From the NCBI RefSeq assembly GCF_001701025.1, contig NZ_CP016793.1:5828001-5892000 (forward strand): 64,000 nucleotides of DNA, written 5' to 3'. The stretch is from Lentzea guizhouensis. GTDB taxonomy: Bacteria > Actinomycetota > Actinomycetes > Mycobacteriales > Pseudonocardiaceae. The notes under the pieces are model-generated. The model did no database searches, had not been told where the DNA came from, and worked only from the letters and a program-made list of their open reading frames with translations. This document shows, in pieces, positions 51,186 to 63,960 of this stretch; position 1 is the first letter of the stretch, and each line of letters starts with the position of its first letter. The translations under genes and the position numbers were made by a program.

Positions 51186-52070
51186 ATGACGGTCGGGGTT
51201 CTGGACGTCGGGTGCTTCAGTGCACACCTGGTGGTCGTGGAACGTGACTTGATGCGCCCTCTGGTGTCCCACAAGGTCCGGCTGCGGCTGGACCGCGAGC
51301 TCGGTGCGGACGGCTCGATCAGCCAGGCCGGCATCGACTCGCTGTGCGCCGCCGTGCTGGCCGCGCGCAAGGCCGCCGGGGACGCGCCGTTCCTGCCGTT
51401 CGCCACCTCCAGCGTGCGCGACTCCGCGAACGCCGACGAGGTGATGCGCAAGGTGTCGCGGCGCACCGGTGTCGAGCTGGAAGTGTTGTCCGGCAAGGAA
51501 GAAGCCCGCCTGTCGTACGCGGCGGCGCGGCACTGGTTCGGCTGGGGCGCCGGTCCGATGATCGTGCTCGACGTCGGCGGCGGCACGGTGGAGCTCGCGG
51601 CCGGCGCCGGTGCCGAACCCGAGGTTGCGGTCTCGTTGCCTTTGGGGGCAAGGACTTTGAGCCGGTCCGGACTGGGCGTGCGGGACATGAGGGAAGAGGT
51701 GCGCGAGCGCATCGAGGCGGTTTTCCCGCGCTACGACGACGCTCGCGCTGTCGGATGTTCCAAGGTGTTCCAGCAGCTCGCCCGGCTGGCCGGCGACAGG
51801 CGCTCGGCCTCCTACGCCACGAGGCAGTTGCGGGCCAAGGACCTGGAGAAGTGGATTCCCCGGCTGGCCAAGCTCTCGGTGCGGGAACGTGCCGCGCTGC
51901 CGGGAATCTCCCGGCACCGGGCGCGGCAGTCGCTCGCGGGGGCGGTGGTGGCGGAGGCGTTGATGCGCGCCACCGGACATGACGTCGTGGACATCTCTCC
52001 GTGGTCCACCAAGGAGGGCTTGCTGCTGGACCTGGTCGAACGGTCGCGCCGGGTGGCGTCCGCCGCCTAG
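51186..52070 (+). CDS. Ppx/GppA family phosphatase
   Basis: 294 residues, ATG 51186 with RBS GGGAAGG about 8 bp upstream. Actin-like ATPase fold: GVLDVGCFSAHLVVVE (phosphate 1; the usual DIGSNS is DVGCFS), FLPFATSSVRDSANADEV, LEVLSGKEEARLSYAAA and IVLDVGGGTVELAAG (phosphate 2). Members hydrolyse polyphosphate or pppGpp in stringent-response metabolism. About 50 residues after the core form a small helical domain containing LSVRERAALPGIS. The Cys-Phe substitution in the first motif is seen in actinobacterial paralogues. Confidence 0.9.
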   Translation: MTVGVLDVGCFSAHLVVVERDLMRPLVSHKVRLRLDRELGADGSISQAGIDSLCAAVLAARKAAGDAPFLPFATSSVRDSANADEVMRKVSRRTGVELEVLSGKEEARLSYAAARHWFGWGAGPMIVLDVGGGTVELAAGAGAEPEVAVSLPLGARTLSRSGLGVRDMREEVRERIEAVFPRYDDARAVGCSKVFQQLARLAGDRRSASYATRQLRAKDLEKWIPRLAKLSVRERAALPGISRHRARQSLAGAVVAEALMRATGHDVVDISPWSTKEGLLLDLVERSRRVASAA

Positions 52071-52077
52071 TTCCGGC

Positions 52078-52431
52078 TCAGCGGGTGTTGGCCAGGGCCG
52101 TCACGGCGTTGTCGACGCTGCCGAAGATGAGCAGCAGCTGGTCGACGGCGGTCATCTCCAGCGGGCGCAACACGATCCTGCTGTCGCTCACCACGCCGAA
52201 GCGGACGCCGAGCTCGTCGGCCGTGTTCTGGGTCTCCACCAGCGTGCGGATGCCGCCGGAACCGAAGAAGCGGACTTCTCGCAGATCGACGACCAACGCA
52301 GGCGGCTTTCGGTCGAGCAGTGCGGCAAGCCTGCTGGTCACCGGTGCGAAGGACATCATGTCGATCTCGCCGGTGAGAGACACGACCGGGATGGACTGGA
52401 CGTAGGTCGTTCGCTGTTGAAGTTGTTTCAT
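52078..52431 (-). CDS. STAS-domain anti-anti-sigma-like protein
   Basis: 117 residues from ATG 52431. VVSLTGEIDMMSFAPVTSRL and ALVVDLREVRFFGSGGIRTLV follow the STAS pattern; the phosphorylatable Ser normally in D(S/T)SG is in GSGG here. C-terminal helix VDQLLLIFGSVDNAVTAL. Such proteins bind RsbW-type kinases and release a sigma factor when dephosphorylated. Its stop is 7 bp from the Ppx/GppA stop (convergent). Confidence 0.85.
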   Translation of the reverse strand: MKQLQQRTTYVQSIPVVSLTGEIDMMSFAPVTSRLAALLDRKPPALVVDLREVRFFGSGGIRTLVETQNTADELGVRFGVVSDSRIVLRPLEMTAVDQLLLIFGSVDNAVTALANTR

Positions 52432-52542
52432 GAGGACTCCCGTCCGCACCGACCGTACGCGCCTTCGCCCGGCACCCACAAGCCGCGCCGGCTTTCCCCA
52501 GGCCACGACGGGTGCACGCCGGGTGACGACTCGGCAGGGTGC

Positions 52543-52752
52543 TCAGAGCAGGAACGCCCTGGTGATCAGCATCGCGGCGACGAGCACCGCGAAGATCACG
52601 ATCAGCACGACCGCGATCCGCCCCAGGTTCTTGGGCGGTGTCGCCTCCTGGTGGGACAGACCCGAGGTCTGGCCGGCCTCCGGCGGGGTGTCTCCCGGTT
52701 GCACGCCACCGCCGGGCTCGAGGCCGGGGGTTCGGTCTGGGTCAGCTGTCAT
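52543..52752 (-). CDS. Small single-helix membrane protein
   Basis: 69 residues from ATG 52752. A hydrophilic Pro/Gly-rich N-terminus (about 45 residues, PGLEPGGGVQPGDTPPEAG) precedes one C-terminal membrane helix (IAVVLIVIFAVLVAAMLI), a tail-anchored layout. 20 bp downstream of the RsbW-like gene on the same strand, so probably co-transcribed. Many actinomycetes carry such DUF6480-like small proteins; I offer that name tentatively. Confidence 0.7.
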   Translation of the reverse strand: MTADPDRTPGLEPGGGVQPGDTPPEAGQTSGLSHQEATPPKNLGRIAVVLIVIFAVLVAAMLITRAFLL

Positions 52753-52772
52753 AGGGGCACAGGTACCCGTTT

Positions 52773-53168
52773 TCAGCCTTCCAACTCCGCCCAGACGACT
52801 TTGCCCCGTCCGTCCGGCGTGGAGCCCCACCGCACGCTCAGCGCCTGCACCAGCTGCATCCCACGCCCGCGCGCGCTCGCCGGGTCCACCGGCCGCATCT
52901 GCGGCTGCCGCGCCGACAGGTCGTGCACCTCGACCGCCATCCCGGCGGTCCGCTGCCTGATCGTGAGCGTCAGGGGTCCCTCGCCGTGGTCGATCCCGTT
53001 CGACACCAGCTCGGTGACCACGAGCTGCGCGTCGTCGGCCAGGTCCTCGGACAGCCCCCACCGCGTGGCGGCCTCCCGGACCACCTGCCGGGCACGCGCG
53101 CACGACCCGCCCTCGGCGGTCAGGGTCACCCGCACCTCTGCCAGTGGGTCGTTCAGCACAGGGCGCAT
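52773..53168 (-). CDS. RsbW-like serine kinase/anti-sigma factor
   Basis: 131 residues from ATG 53168. HATPase_c_2 fold with N-box DDAQLVVTELVSNGIDHG, G1-like VEVHDLSARQPQMRP and G2 ARGRGMQLVQALSVRWG. Short actinobacterial type that phosphorylates STAS proteins and/or binds sigma factors. Flanked by two STAS genes (52078-52431 and 53284-53631), a likely partner set with the SpoIIE phosphatase at 58 kb. Confidence 0.9.
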   Translation of the reverse strand: MRPVLNDPLAEVRVTLTAEGGSCARARQVVREAATRWGLSEDLADDAQLVVTELVSNGIDHGEGPLTLTIRQRTAGMAVEVHDLSARQPQMRPVDPASARGRGMQLVQALSVRWGSTPDGRGKVVWAELEG

Positions 53169-53283
53169 CGTCGCACATCCGGCGGGTCGTCCGGATCTTT
53201 CAGCCCCCCGGTGGTCGCACGGCTTGACGTCGTGCTGCACGATTTGGTCGCACGAGTCGGGCGTGGCGGAAGGAACGGCGACG

Positions 53284-53631
53284 ATGGAGCTCAACGTCGG
53301 CAGCGAGGTCCAGCGGGGGTGGCGAGTGGTCGCCGTCGCCGGTGAGCTGGACATCGACACCGTGCCTGTGCTGTCCGCACGGCTGGACGCGGACGTGACC
53401 GGGAAGCACGCGGTGCTCGACCTGGCGCAGCTGCAGTTCATGGACTCGACGGGGCTGGCGCTGGTGCTGGACTGGCACCGGCGGCTGGCGGAGGCCGGTG
53501 GGCAGCTGCGGATCGCCGCCGTGCAGGCGCCGGTGATGCGGTTGTTCACCCTGGCGGACGTGGTCGGGGTGCTGAGCCTGCACGAGACGGTGGGGGCGGC
53601 GGTGCAGGACGCCGTGGAGAGTGCGCGGTAG
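53284..53631 (+). CDS. STAS-domain anti-sigma factor antagonist
   Basis: 115 residues from ATG 53284. RVVAVAGELDIDTVPVLSARL and AVLDLAQLQFMDSTGLALVL, with the canonical phosphorylation motif DSTG. Divergent from the RsbW-like kinase (116 bp), its likely partner. A complete partner switch is suggested: kinase, DSTG antagonist and a PP2C/SpoIIE phosphatase nearby. No sigma factor gene is in the window. Confidence 0.92.
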   Translation: MELNVGSEVQRGWRVVAVAGELDIDTVPVLSARLDADVTGKHAVLDLAQLQFMDSTGLALVLDWHRRLAEAGGQLRIAAVQAPVMRLFTLADVVGVLSLHETVGAAVQDAVESAR

Positions 53632-53923
53632 AGGCCGGTAGCGGGCGCTCTGGGGGGCGCCTGGCGGCGAGTGCGGCCGGCGGCCCGGCTGCGGCCCCGT
53701 CTCGCCCCGCCTGACCCGCTGCGCCTGTGCAGGCTCGCGCAGGGGTCCCCTGCGGTTCTGGCTCCCCCGCGGCCCACGCTACTCGGAGGGTCTGACAGTT
53801 CCGTGCGGTCCGGAAGGTCTGCACGGGTGTGGGCGGTCGCGACAACGGCCGGGTGAGCGCAGGTCAGAGGTCCGTGCGCCGTGGCGGGTGCCCCCCACGG
53901 CGCCAGCGGCGGAACTGACCGGG
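53632..53923. other. 292-bp GC-rich gap
   Basis: Between convergent STAS and hybrid-kinase genes. I see no gene and no perfect hairpin longer than about 8 bp. Confidence 0.5.
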
Positions 53924-58072
<4,149 letters not shown>

Positions 58073-58209
58073 TCCAAGCCTCCGTGCCTCGGTGGTCGCA
58101 GCCAAGCCTGCCACGTTAGGTTGGGAGCGAGGTAACTTGATGCCGCGACGCACGACAACGACCCGCAGGAGGCCGTGATGACCCGGCCGTCCGTGCAGGG
58201 CAAAAGCGG

Positions 58210-59595
58210 ATGAGCAGCACCGTGGGCATCGACCTGGACGGCTGGCAGCGCCTGGTGGACGGGCTGCGCGAGGCCGTTCTCGTCGTCGACCCCGCCGGTG
58301 CCGTCCGCGTGCGCAACGCCGCGGCCGCCGAGCGGTTCCCCCGGCTGAGCCTCGGCGAGCAGTTCGACGTGCACGTCGCCGGCCGCCGGCTGGACCTCGG
58401 TGACGGCTGGAGTGCCTGGTACTTCACGGATTCCGCGCTCGACCACGCCCACCTGCGGCTGGCGGGCGGCACGTCGCGCGAGACGACGCTGAAGACCATC
58501 GTGCAGCTCGCCGCGGAGCTGCTGGGTGAGCACTGCGTGGCCGTCGTGCCCGCGACGCGCGACCGGCTGGAGTGGTGGCGGTGCGGCGGCGGTGAGCCGA
58601 CGGTCACCCGCACGCCACGCCGGGCGTCGGTGCTGACCGAGGTGCTGACCGGCACGTCCACGTTGACCAGGATCACCTCTTTGGGTGACGGCAGCTGGGG
58701 TGTGCCGGAGGACTTCGGCACCGCGCTGGCCGTGCCGCTGAGCGTCGGCGGCGCTCTGGTCGTCGTCCGACGGGGTGATTTCACGCCGAACGACGTCGAG
58801 CGCGTGCGGCTGTTCGGCAAGCACGCGGCGGTGGCACTGGAGTCGTCGTCGAAGCTGACCGAGCAGCAGCGGATGATCGAGGTGCTGCGCTCGTCGCTGC
58901 TCCCGCTGCCGCTGCCGGAGGTCCGCGGTGTCGCGCTCGCGTCGGTCTACCTGCCCGCGCACCAGCGGGCGAAGGTCGGTGGCGACTTCTACGACGTGCA
59001 CCCGCGCACGGACGGTTCCGCCACGTTCGCGCTGGGCGACGTCTGCGGCCACGGCCTGGAGGCGGCGGTCCACAGTGGCCGCGTGCGGCAGTCGCTGCAG
59101 GCGCTGTCCCTGGTCGAGACGAACCCGGTGCGGCTGCTGCACCTGCTGAACACCTCGTTGCGCGCCACCGGTTCCAAGCTCTTCACCACGATCGTCGTCG
59201 GCGAGCTGGTGCCGCTGGCCACCGGGGGAGCACGCCTGTCGCTCGCGTCCGGCGGGCACCCGTCGCCGTTGGTGCTGCGCGCGGACGGCACGGTGCACGA
59301 GGTCAGCGCACCGGGCGCGATCGTCGGCATCCTGGCCGACGTGCGGTTCAGCGGCGAGCAGGTGACGCTGGCGCCGGGCGACACGCTGCTGCTCTACAGC
59401 GACGGCTTCACCGAGGCTCGCGCGCACACCGACCGCACGGAGCTGTTCGGCGAGCAGCGGCTCAAGGCGGTGCTGAAGGAGTGCAAGGGGCTGTCGGCGG
59501 AGGAGATCGCGCGGCACTGCGAGGAGGCGGTGCTGAAGTGGCTCGACGCGGACGACCACGACGACCTGGCGCTGCTGGCCGTGCAAGCCCTGTAG
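58210..59595 (+). CDS. PP2C/SpoIIE-type serine phosphatase with PAS-like and GAF domains
   Basis: 461 residues, ATG 58210. PAS-like N-terminus (LVDGLREAVLVVDPAGAVRV), a GAF-like section (about 90-220, TLKTIVQLAAELLGEHCVAV) and SpoIIE domain (about 240-460): RAKVGGDFYDVHP, FALGDVCGHGLEAA, SLASGGHPSPLVL, LLLYSDGFTEAR and DDHDDLALLAVQ, with the metal-binding aspartates present. It should dephosphorylate STAS proteins, switching the sigma/anti-sigma balance. Divergent (138 bp) from the HAMP-array kinase; the pair and the nearby STAS/RsbW genes look like one signalling system. Confidence 0.94.
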   Translation: MSSTVGIDLDGWQRLVDGLREAVLVVDPAGAVRVRNAAAAERFPRLSLGEQFDVHVAGRRLDLGDGWSAWYFTDSALDHAHLRLAGGTSRETTLKTIVQLAAELLGEHCVAVVPATRDRLEWWRCGGGEPTVTRTPRRASVLTEVLTGTSTLTRITSLGDGSWGVPEDFGTALAVPLSVGGALVVVRRGDFTPNDVERVRLFGKHAAVALESSSKLTEQQRMIEVLRSSLLPLPLPEVRGVALASVYLPAHQRAKVGGDFYDVHPRTDGSATFALGDVCGHGLEAAVHSGRVRQSLQALSLVETNPVRLLHLLNTSLRATGSKLFTTIVVGELVPLATGGARLSLASGGHPSPLVLRADGTVHEVSAPGAIVGILADVRFSGEQVTLAPGDTLLLYSDGFTEARAHTDRTELFGEQRLKAVLKECKGLSAEEIARHCEEAVLKWLDADDHDDLALLAVQAL

Positions 59596-59695
59596 TCGCA
59601 CATGAGTGGCAATAGCCCGTGTGAACGAATTTCCCGGTACAAGGGTTCACCGGCCGTTCGTTTGCCACGACAGATTCACAAGTTGTGATCTGCGC

Positions 59696-61342
59696 ATGTC
59701 CCACTCTCACGATCACCCGCACGGTGATCACACGCACCACCACCACCACGAGGTCGAGCCCGTCGAAGGCAGCTGGCTCGACCCCGAGGACGACCGCCCC
59801 TCGTCGGTCGAGCGCCGCAGGTTCCTCGCCGGTCTGGGCATCGCGGCCGGTGCCGTCGGCGCCGTGGGTGCCGGTGTCGCCGCCGGTACGGGCACGGCGC
59901 AGGCACACGTGCCGGTCAACCCGTGGGGCGGCGGTGAGCGCTGGTATGCCGGCGACCACCACATCCACACCCAGTACTCCGACGACGGCCAGTACACGGT
60001 CGAGCAGCAGGTCGCGAAGGCGCGCGAGTTCGGGCTCGACTGGGTCGTGATCACCGACCACGGTGGGCCCGCGCACCAGAAGTTCTCGATCGACCAGGTC
60101 ACCCCCGACATCGAGCGGGCCCGCCGCACTCAGCGCGACGTGCTGGTCTACCAGGGCCTCGAGTGGAACATCCCGGGCGCCGAGCACGCCACGGTGTTCC
60201 TGCCGCCCGGCAAGCACACCGTCGAGATCCTCAAGGCCTTCGAGCTCGGCTACGACGGGCGCATCGCGGGCGGCACCGAGCCGCACGCGCTGGCCGCGCT
60301 GCGGTACCTGGAGGCGCAGGTCCTCTCCGGACGGACCGAGATCGCGCTGATGTTCGCGAACCACCCCTCGCGGCGCGGGGTGGACAGCCCGCACGAGCTG
60401 CGCGGCTGGCGGGACGCGGCTCCCGGGGTCGCGGTCGGCATGGAGGGTGCGCCCGGCCACCAGGCCGCCGGCATCCCGAAGTCCGCGGGCGGCCCCGGCC
60501 GGGCGCGCGGGTACTACGACACGGCCGCGCCGCTGCCGGAGTCGTTCCCCGGCTACCCGGCGGAGTCCTACCGCACCCACGGCGGGTTCGACTGGATGAC
60601 CGCGAAGGTCGGCGGTCTGTGGGACTCCATGCTGGCCGAGGGCCGGCCGTGGTGGATCACCGCGAACTCCGACGTGCACCAGGTGTTCGCCGACACGTTC
60701 ACGCCGGGCAAGCAGGACTACGCCACCACCGGCTCGAAGGGCGCGCCGATCGACTCGGGCGTCAAGCAGACCGGCTACGGCGACTTCTTCCCCGGCCAGT
60801 ACGGCGCGAACGTCGTCGGGGCCCGCTCGCGGTCCTATGTGGACGTCATGCGCGGCCTGCAGGCCGGCAAGGTGCTGACCGTGCACGGCAGGCTGGTCGA
60901 CGGCCTGGAGCTGCGCGTGCGGTCGCGCGACGACCTGCGCGGGGTGACGCTGGGCGGGCGGACGTTCGTGCGCCGCGGCGGCGACGTCGAGGTCACGATC
61001 GAGATCGACCGCGCGGACGGCCCGAACTACTCGGGTGCCGTGCCGGTGCTGGCCAAGGTCGACCTGATCTCCGGCCCGGTCACCGGTCCGTCGGCCGACC
61101 GGGACGTGTTCGTGGCGCCGGAGACCGCGGTGACCAAGACGTTCGAGGTTCCCCGCAAGGGCAAGATCCGGTTCACGCACACGTTCAAGAACGTCGAGCG
61201 GTCGTTCTACCTGAGGTTGCGGGGCAGCGACGGCAAGCGGCTCACGTCCTCGGGTGACCCGGTGATCGACGAGATCGCGAACTCGGACCCGTGGAACGAC
61301 CTGTGGTTCTACGCGAACCCGGTGTTCGTCGACGTGATCTGA
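59696..61342 (+). CDS. Tat-exported PHP/CehA-McbA-like metallohydrolase with His-rich N-terminus
   Basis: 548 residues from ATG 59696. The first 20 residues are SHSHDHPHGDHTHHHHHE-like (11 His), followed by an acidic linker and a Tat signal VERRRFLAGLGIAAG (about 40-66). The PHP-type domain has the metal-ligand motifs DHHIHTQYSDDG, VVITDHGGP, HATVF and NSDVH. C-terminal beta-rich domain from about 400. Known relatives include CehA carbaryl hydrolase and other phosphoesterase-like enzymes. The unusual His cluster before the export signal suggests metal loading in the cytoplasm. No good RBS is visible, so the start is less sure. Confidence 0.85.
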   Translation: MSHSHDHPHGDHTHHHHHEVEPVEGSWLDPEDDRPSSVERRRFLAGLGIAAGAVGAVGAGVAAGTGTAQAHVPVNPWGGGERWYAGDHHIHTQYSDDGQYTVEQQVAKAREFGLDWVVITDHGGPAHQKFSIDQVTPDIERARRTQRDVLVYQGLEWNIPGAEHATVFLPPGKHTVEILKAFELGYDGRIAGGTEPHALAALRYLEAQVLSGRTEIALMFANHPSRRGVDSPHELRGWRDAAPGVAVGMEGAPGHQAAGIPKSAGGPGRARGYYDTAAPLPESFPGYPAESYRTHGGFDWMTAKVGGLWDSMLAEGRPWWITANSDVHQVFADTFTPGKQDYATTGSKGAPIDSGVKQTGYGDFFPGQYGANVVGARSRSYVDVMRGLQAGKVLTVHGRLVDGLELRVRSRDDLRGVTLGGRTFVRRGGDVEVTIEIDRADGPNYSGAVPVLAKVDLISGPVTGPSADRDVFVAPETAVTKTFEVPRKGKIRFTHTFKNVERSFYLRLRGSDGKRLTSSGDPVIDEIANSDPWNDLWFYANPVFVDVI

Positions 61343-62169
61343 GTGCCGATGACGGACAGCAGCTGCAGCTTCTCGTAGCTCTCGCTGCCCGGTGTGGCTG
61401 TGTACACCAGCAGGTGGTGGTTCTGGAACGGGTCCAGCAGCGTCTGGCAGTGCAGCTCCAGTGAGCCGAGGGCGGGGTGCACGTACCGCTTGACCTCGTG
61501 AGGGCGGATGCCGACCTCCTGGGCCTCCCAGAGGGTCCGGAACTCCTCGCTCTGCGCCAGGAGCAGCTCGGTGTAGTGCGCGGCGCGGGAACCTTGCCCG
61601 TGCCGCGTCACGGCCTCGCGCAGCCCTGAGGTGAACATCCGGCCCAGGAACAGGTGGTCGGCGGGTTCGTACAGCTTCCGGGACTCCGGGTCGGTGAACC
61701 ACCGGAAGCCGAGGCTGCGCGCCGGGCCGGTGTGGCGGGTCGCGTCACCGGTGAGCGCCACGCCGAGCGGGGTCTGGCGCAGGGTCTCGCCGAGCTCGGT
61801 GACGATCTCGGCCGGGGTGTCGGCCAGGCGGTCGAAGATGCGGGCCAGACCGGGGCTGACGTGCTCGCTCAGCGCGCCGCGGGCCGGTGGGGCGTGGCCC
61901 GCGAGGCGGAACAGGTGGTCGCGCTCGTCCAGCGACAGGTGCAGGCCCTGGGCGATCGCGGCGACCATCTGCTCGGACGGGTGCGTGCCGCGTTCCTGCT
62001 CCAGCCGCGCGTAGTAGTCCGTGGACATGTTGCAGCGCGCGGCCACCTCCTCGCGGCGCAGCCCGGCGGTCCGGCGCCGCGGCCCGCGCGGCAGGCCGAT
62101 GTCCTCCGGCTGCAACGACTCCCTGCGGTGGCGCAGGAACGCCGCCAGGCCGGCTCGGTCGATCACCAC
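61309..62169 (-). CDS. MmyB-type XRE transcriptional regulator
   Basis: 286 residues from GTG 62169 (RBS GGAGG 8 bp upstream; a second GTG follows at once). HTH: LAAFLRHRRESLQPEDIGLP and TAGLRREEVAARCNMSTDYYARLEQERG. The C-terminal part (about 110-270) is the MmyB-like ligand-binding domain: GFRWFTDPESRKLYEP, FRTLWEAQEVGIRPHEVKRY and VYTATPGSESYEKLQLL. This family commonly stands divergent to an SDR gene and regulates it, as here. The 3' end overlaps the PHP-like gene by 34 bp. Confidence 0.93.
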   Translation of the reverse strand: MVIDRAGLAAFLRHRRESLQPEDIGLPRGPRRRTAGLRREEVAARCNMSTDYYARLEQERGTHPSEQMVAAIAQGLHLSLDERDHLFRLAGHAPPARGALSEHVSPGLARIFDRLADTPAEIVTELGETLRQTPLGVALTGDATRHTGPARSLGFRWFTDPESRKLYEPADHLFLGRMFTSGLREAVTRHGQGSRAAHYTELLLAQSEEFRTLWEAQEVGIRPHEVKRYVHPALGSLELHCQTLLDPFQNHHLLVYTATPGSESYEKLQLLSVIGTQITSTNTGFA

Positions 62170-62304
62170 AGCGGGTCCCTCCTCCGTGTCGTCCTCCTTT
62201 CTAGTGCCCGCCCGGCGCGGTAGCCACGGACTGACAGGTCCTGGATGAGCGCCGGTGCGTCCGGCCACTGTGGAGGCACACCACGACGAGCAGGGGAGTG
62301 CGCG

Positions 62305-63255
62305 ATGAGCAGGAAGTCGTTCGACATCGAGGTCCCGGACCTGAGCGGCCGGCGGGCCGTCGTCACCGGGGCGAGTGACGGTGTCGGGCTCGGCATCGCC
62401 CGCAGGCTCGCGGCAGCGGGCGCCGAGGTCGTCATGCCGGTCCGCAACCAGCGCAAGGGCGAGGCGGCGGTCGCGGAGATCCGGCGGCGGGTCCCCGGCG
62501 CGGACGTGTCGCTGCGCTCGCTCGACCTCTCCTCGCTGCGGTCGGTCGCCGACCTGGGCGAGACGTTGCTGGCCGAGGACAGGCCCGTTCACGTCCTGGT
62601 CAACAACGCGGGCGTGATGACCCCGCCCGACCGGCAGGCCACCGCCGACGGGTTCGAGCTGCAGTTCGGCACCAACCACCTGGGCCACTTCGCGCTCGTG
62701 CGGCATCTGCTGCCGTTGCTGAAGGCCGGTCGTGCCCGCGTCACCTCGCAGATCAGCATCGCGGCCAACCAGAACGCCATCAACTGGGCCGACCTGAACT
62801 GGGAGCGCTCGTACAACGGGGGCAAGGCCTACAGCCAGTCGAAGATCGCGCTCGGGCTGTTCGGGCTGGAGCTCGCGCGCCGCAGCGAGGCCGGTGGCTG
62901 GGGGATCACGAGCAACCTGGCGCACCCCGGCATCGCACCCACCAACCTGCTCGCCGCCCGGCCGGAGATCGCGCGGTCCGAGGACACCCTGGGCGTGCGG
63001 CTGATCCGTGCGTTGTCCGCGCGGGGGATCGTCGTCGGCACCGTCGAGACCGCGCAGCTGCCGGCGGTGCTGGCCGCGACGACGCCCGACACCGGCGTCT
63101 TCTACGGCCCGAGCGGATTCGGCCACCTCGGCGGTCCGCCCGCCGTGCAGGAGCTGTACGGCCGGTTGCGGTCGGCCGAGGAGGCCGAGCGGGTGTGGCG
63201 GGTGTCCGAGGAGCTCGTCGCTAGCGGACTCCGTGCGGGCGGAACTGGACGCTGA
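62305..63255 (+). CDS. Short-chain dehydrogenase/reductase (atypical, DHRS/retinol dehydrogenase-like)
   Basis: 316 residues, ATG 62305, RBS GGGGAG. Cofactor loop [43 protein letters not shown], catalytic Ser region (TSQISIAAN) and Tyr-x-x-x-Lys in [13 protein letters not shown]. Extended C-terminus typical of the retinol dehydrogenase/WWOX-like branch. It diverges from the MmyB regulator, its likely repressor, with 135 bp between them. Substrate unknown. The 3' end overlaps the convergent AlkB gene by 35 bp. Confidence 0.93.
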   Translation: MSRKSFDIEVPDLSGRRAVVTGASDGVGLGIARRLAAAGAEVVMPVRNQRKGEAAVAEIRRRVPGADVSLRSLDLSSLRSVADLGETLLAEDRPVHVLVNNAGVMTPPDRQATADGFELQFGTNHLGHFALVRHLLPLLKAGRARVTSQISIAANQNAINWADLNWERSYNGGKAYSQSKIALGLFGLELARRSEAGGWGITSNLAHPGIAPTNLLAARPEIARSEDTLGVRLIRALSARGIVVGTVETAQLPAVLAATTPDTGVFYGPSGFGHLGGPPAVQELYGRLRSAEEAERVWRVSEELVASGLRAGGTGR

Positions 63256-63829
63256 TCCGCGGCCCCACGACCTTCGCGGTCTTCGGGATGGCGTGCTCCC
63301 AGGTGCGCTGGCACGAACCGCCCATCACGAGCAGGTCGCCGTGACCGAGCGCGTACTTGTGCGTCTCACCGCCGCCGCGTGGCCTGAGCAGGAGTGCGCG
63401 GGGCGTGCCGACGCTGACGATCGCGACCATCGTGTCGTCGGTGGCACCCCGGCCGATCGTGTCGCCGTGCCACGCCACGCTGTCGCGCCCGTCGCGGTAG
63501 TAGCAGAGGCCCGCGGTGGTGAAGGGCTCGCCGAGCTCGGGCAGGTAGTGCTCGCTCAGGGCGTCGCGGGCGCTGGTGAGCACCGGGAGCGGCAGCGCGC
63601 CGGAGTAGAAGCAGAGCAGCCGGGGGACGTCGACCACGGAGTCGTACATCTGGCGGCGTTCTGCACGCCATGGCACGTCCGCGACGAGCTGGTCGAACAC
63701 GGCGTCCGCGCCGGAGAGCCAGCCCGGCTGCACGTCGATCCAGGCGCCGAGGCCGAGCTCGGTGCGGCGCGGGGCGAGCGGGGCCAGCGCCGGCTCCGCA
63801 TCCAGGTCGAACAGTGATCCCTGGCGCAT
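63221..63829 (-). CDS. alkB: AlkB-like 2-oxoglutarate/Fe(II)-dependent DNA repair dioxygenase
   Basis: 202 residues from ATG 63829 ([13 protein letters not shown]); ATG 63841 would add four. The 2OG/iron ligands are His-x-Asp in VAWHGDTIG, a distal His in RTWEHAIPK and the 2OG-binding arginines in [26 protein letters not shown] is a strong AlkB signature. It removes methyl lesions (1-meA, 3-meC) from DNA or RNA. A LexA-type box lies directly upstream, suggesting SOS control. Confidence 0.92.
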   Translation of the reverse strand: MRQGSLFDLDAEPALAPLAPRRTELGLGAWIDVQPGWLSGADAVFDQLVADVPWRAERRQMYDSVVDVPRLLCFYSGALPLPVLTSARDALSEHYLPELGEPFTTAGLCYYRDGRDSVAWHGDTIGRGATDDTMVAIVSVGTPRALLLRPRGGGETHKYALGHGDLLVMGGSCQRTWEHAIPKTAKVVGPRISVQFRPHGVR

Positions 63830-63843
63830 GGACCGCAGCATAA

Positions 63844-63859
63844 TCGAACAGGTGTTCTA
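63844..63859 (-). promoter_or_regulatory. LexA-type SOS box upstream of alkB
   Basis: TCGAACAGGTGTTCTA contains GAAC-AGGT-GTTC, matching the actinobacterial/Gram-positive LexA consensus TCGAAC-N4-GTTCGA at 11 of 12 defined positions. It is 15 bp before the preferred alkB start (3 bp before the alternative one), where bound LexA would block transcription. Confidence 0.7.
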
Positions 63860-63960
63860 GGGCTAATGGATCGCCCCGGAGATGCGATCATCTGGCCGCC
63901 GGCCGAAGAGCCGTGGAGGGGCGGCGGACGAGCCCGGCGGCGAGTAGCCGGGCAGTGGCC

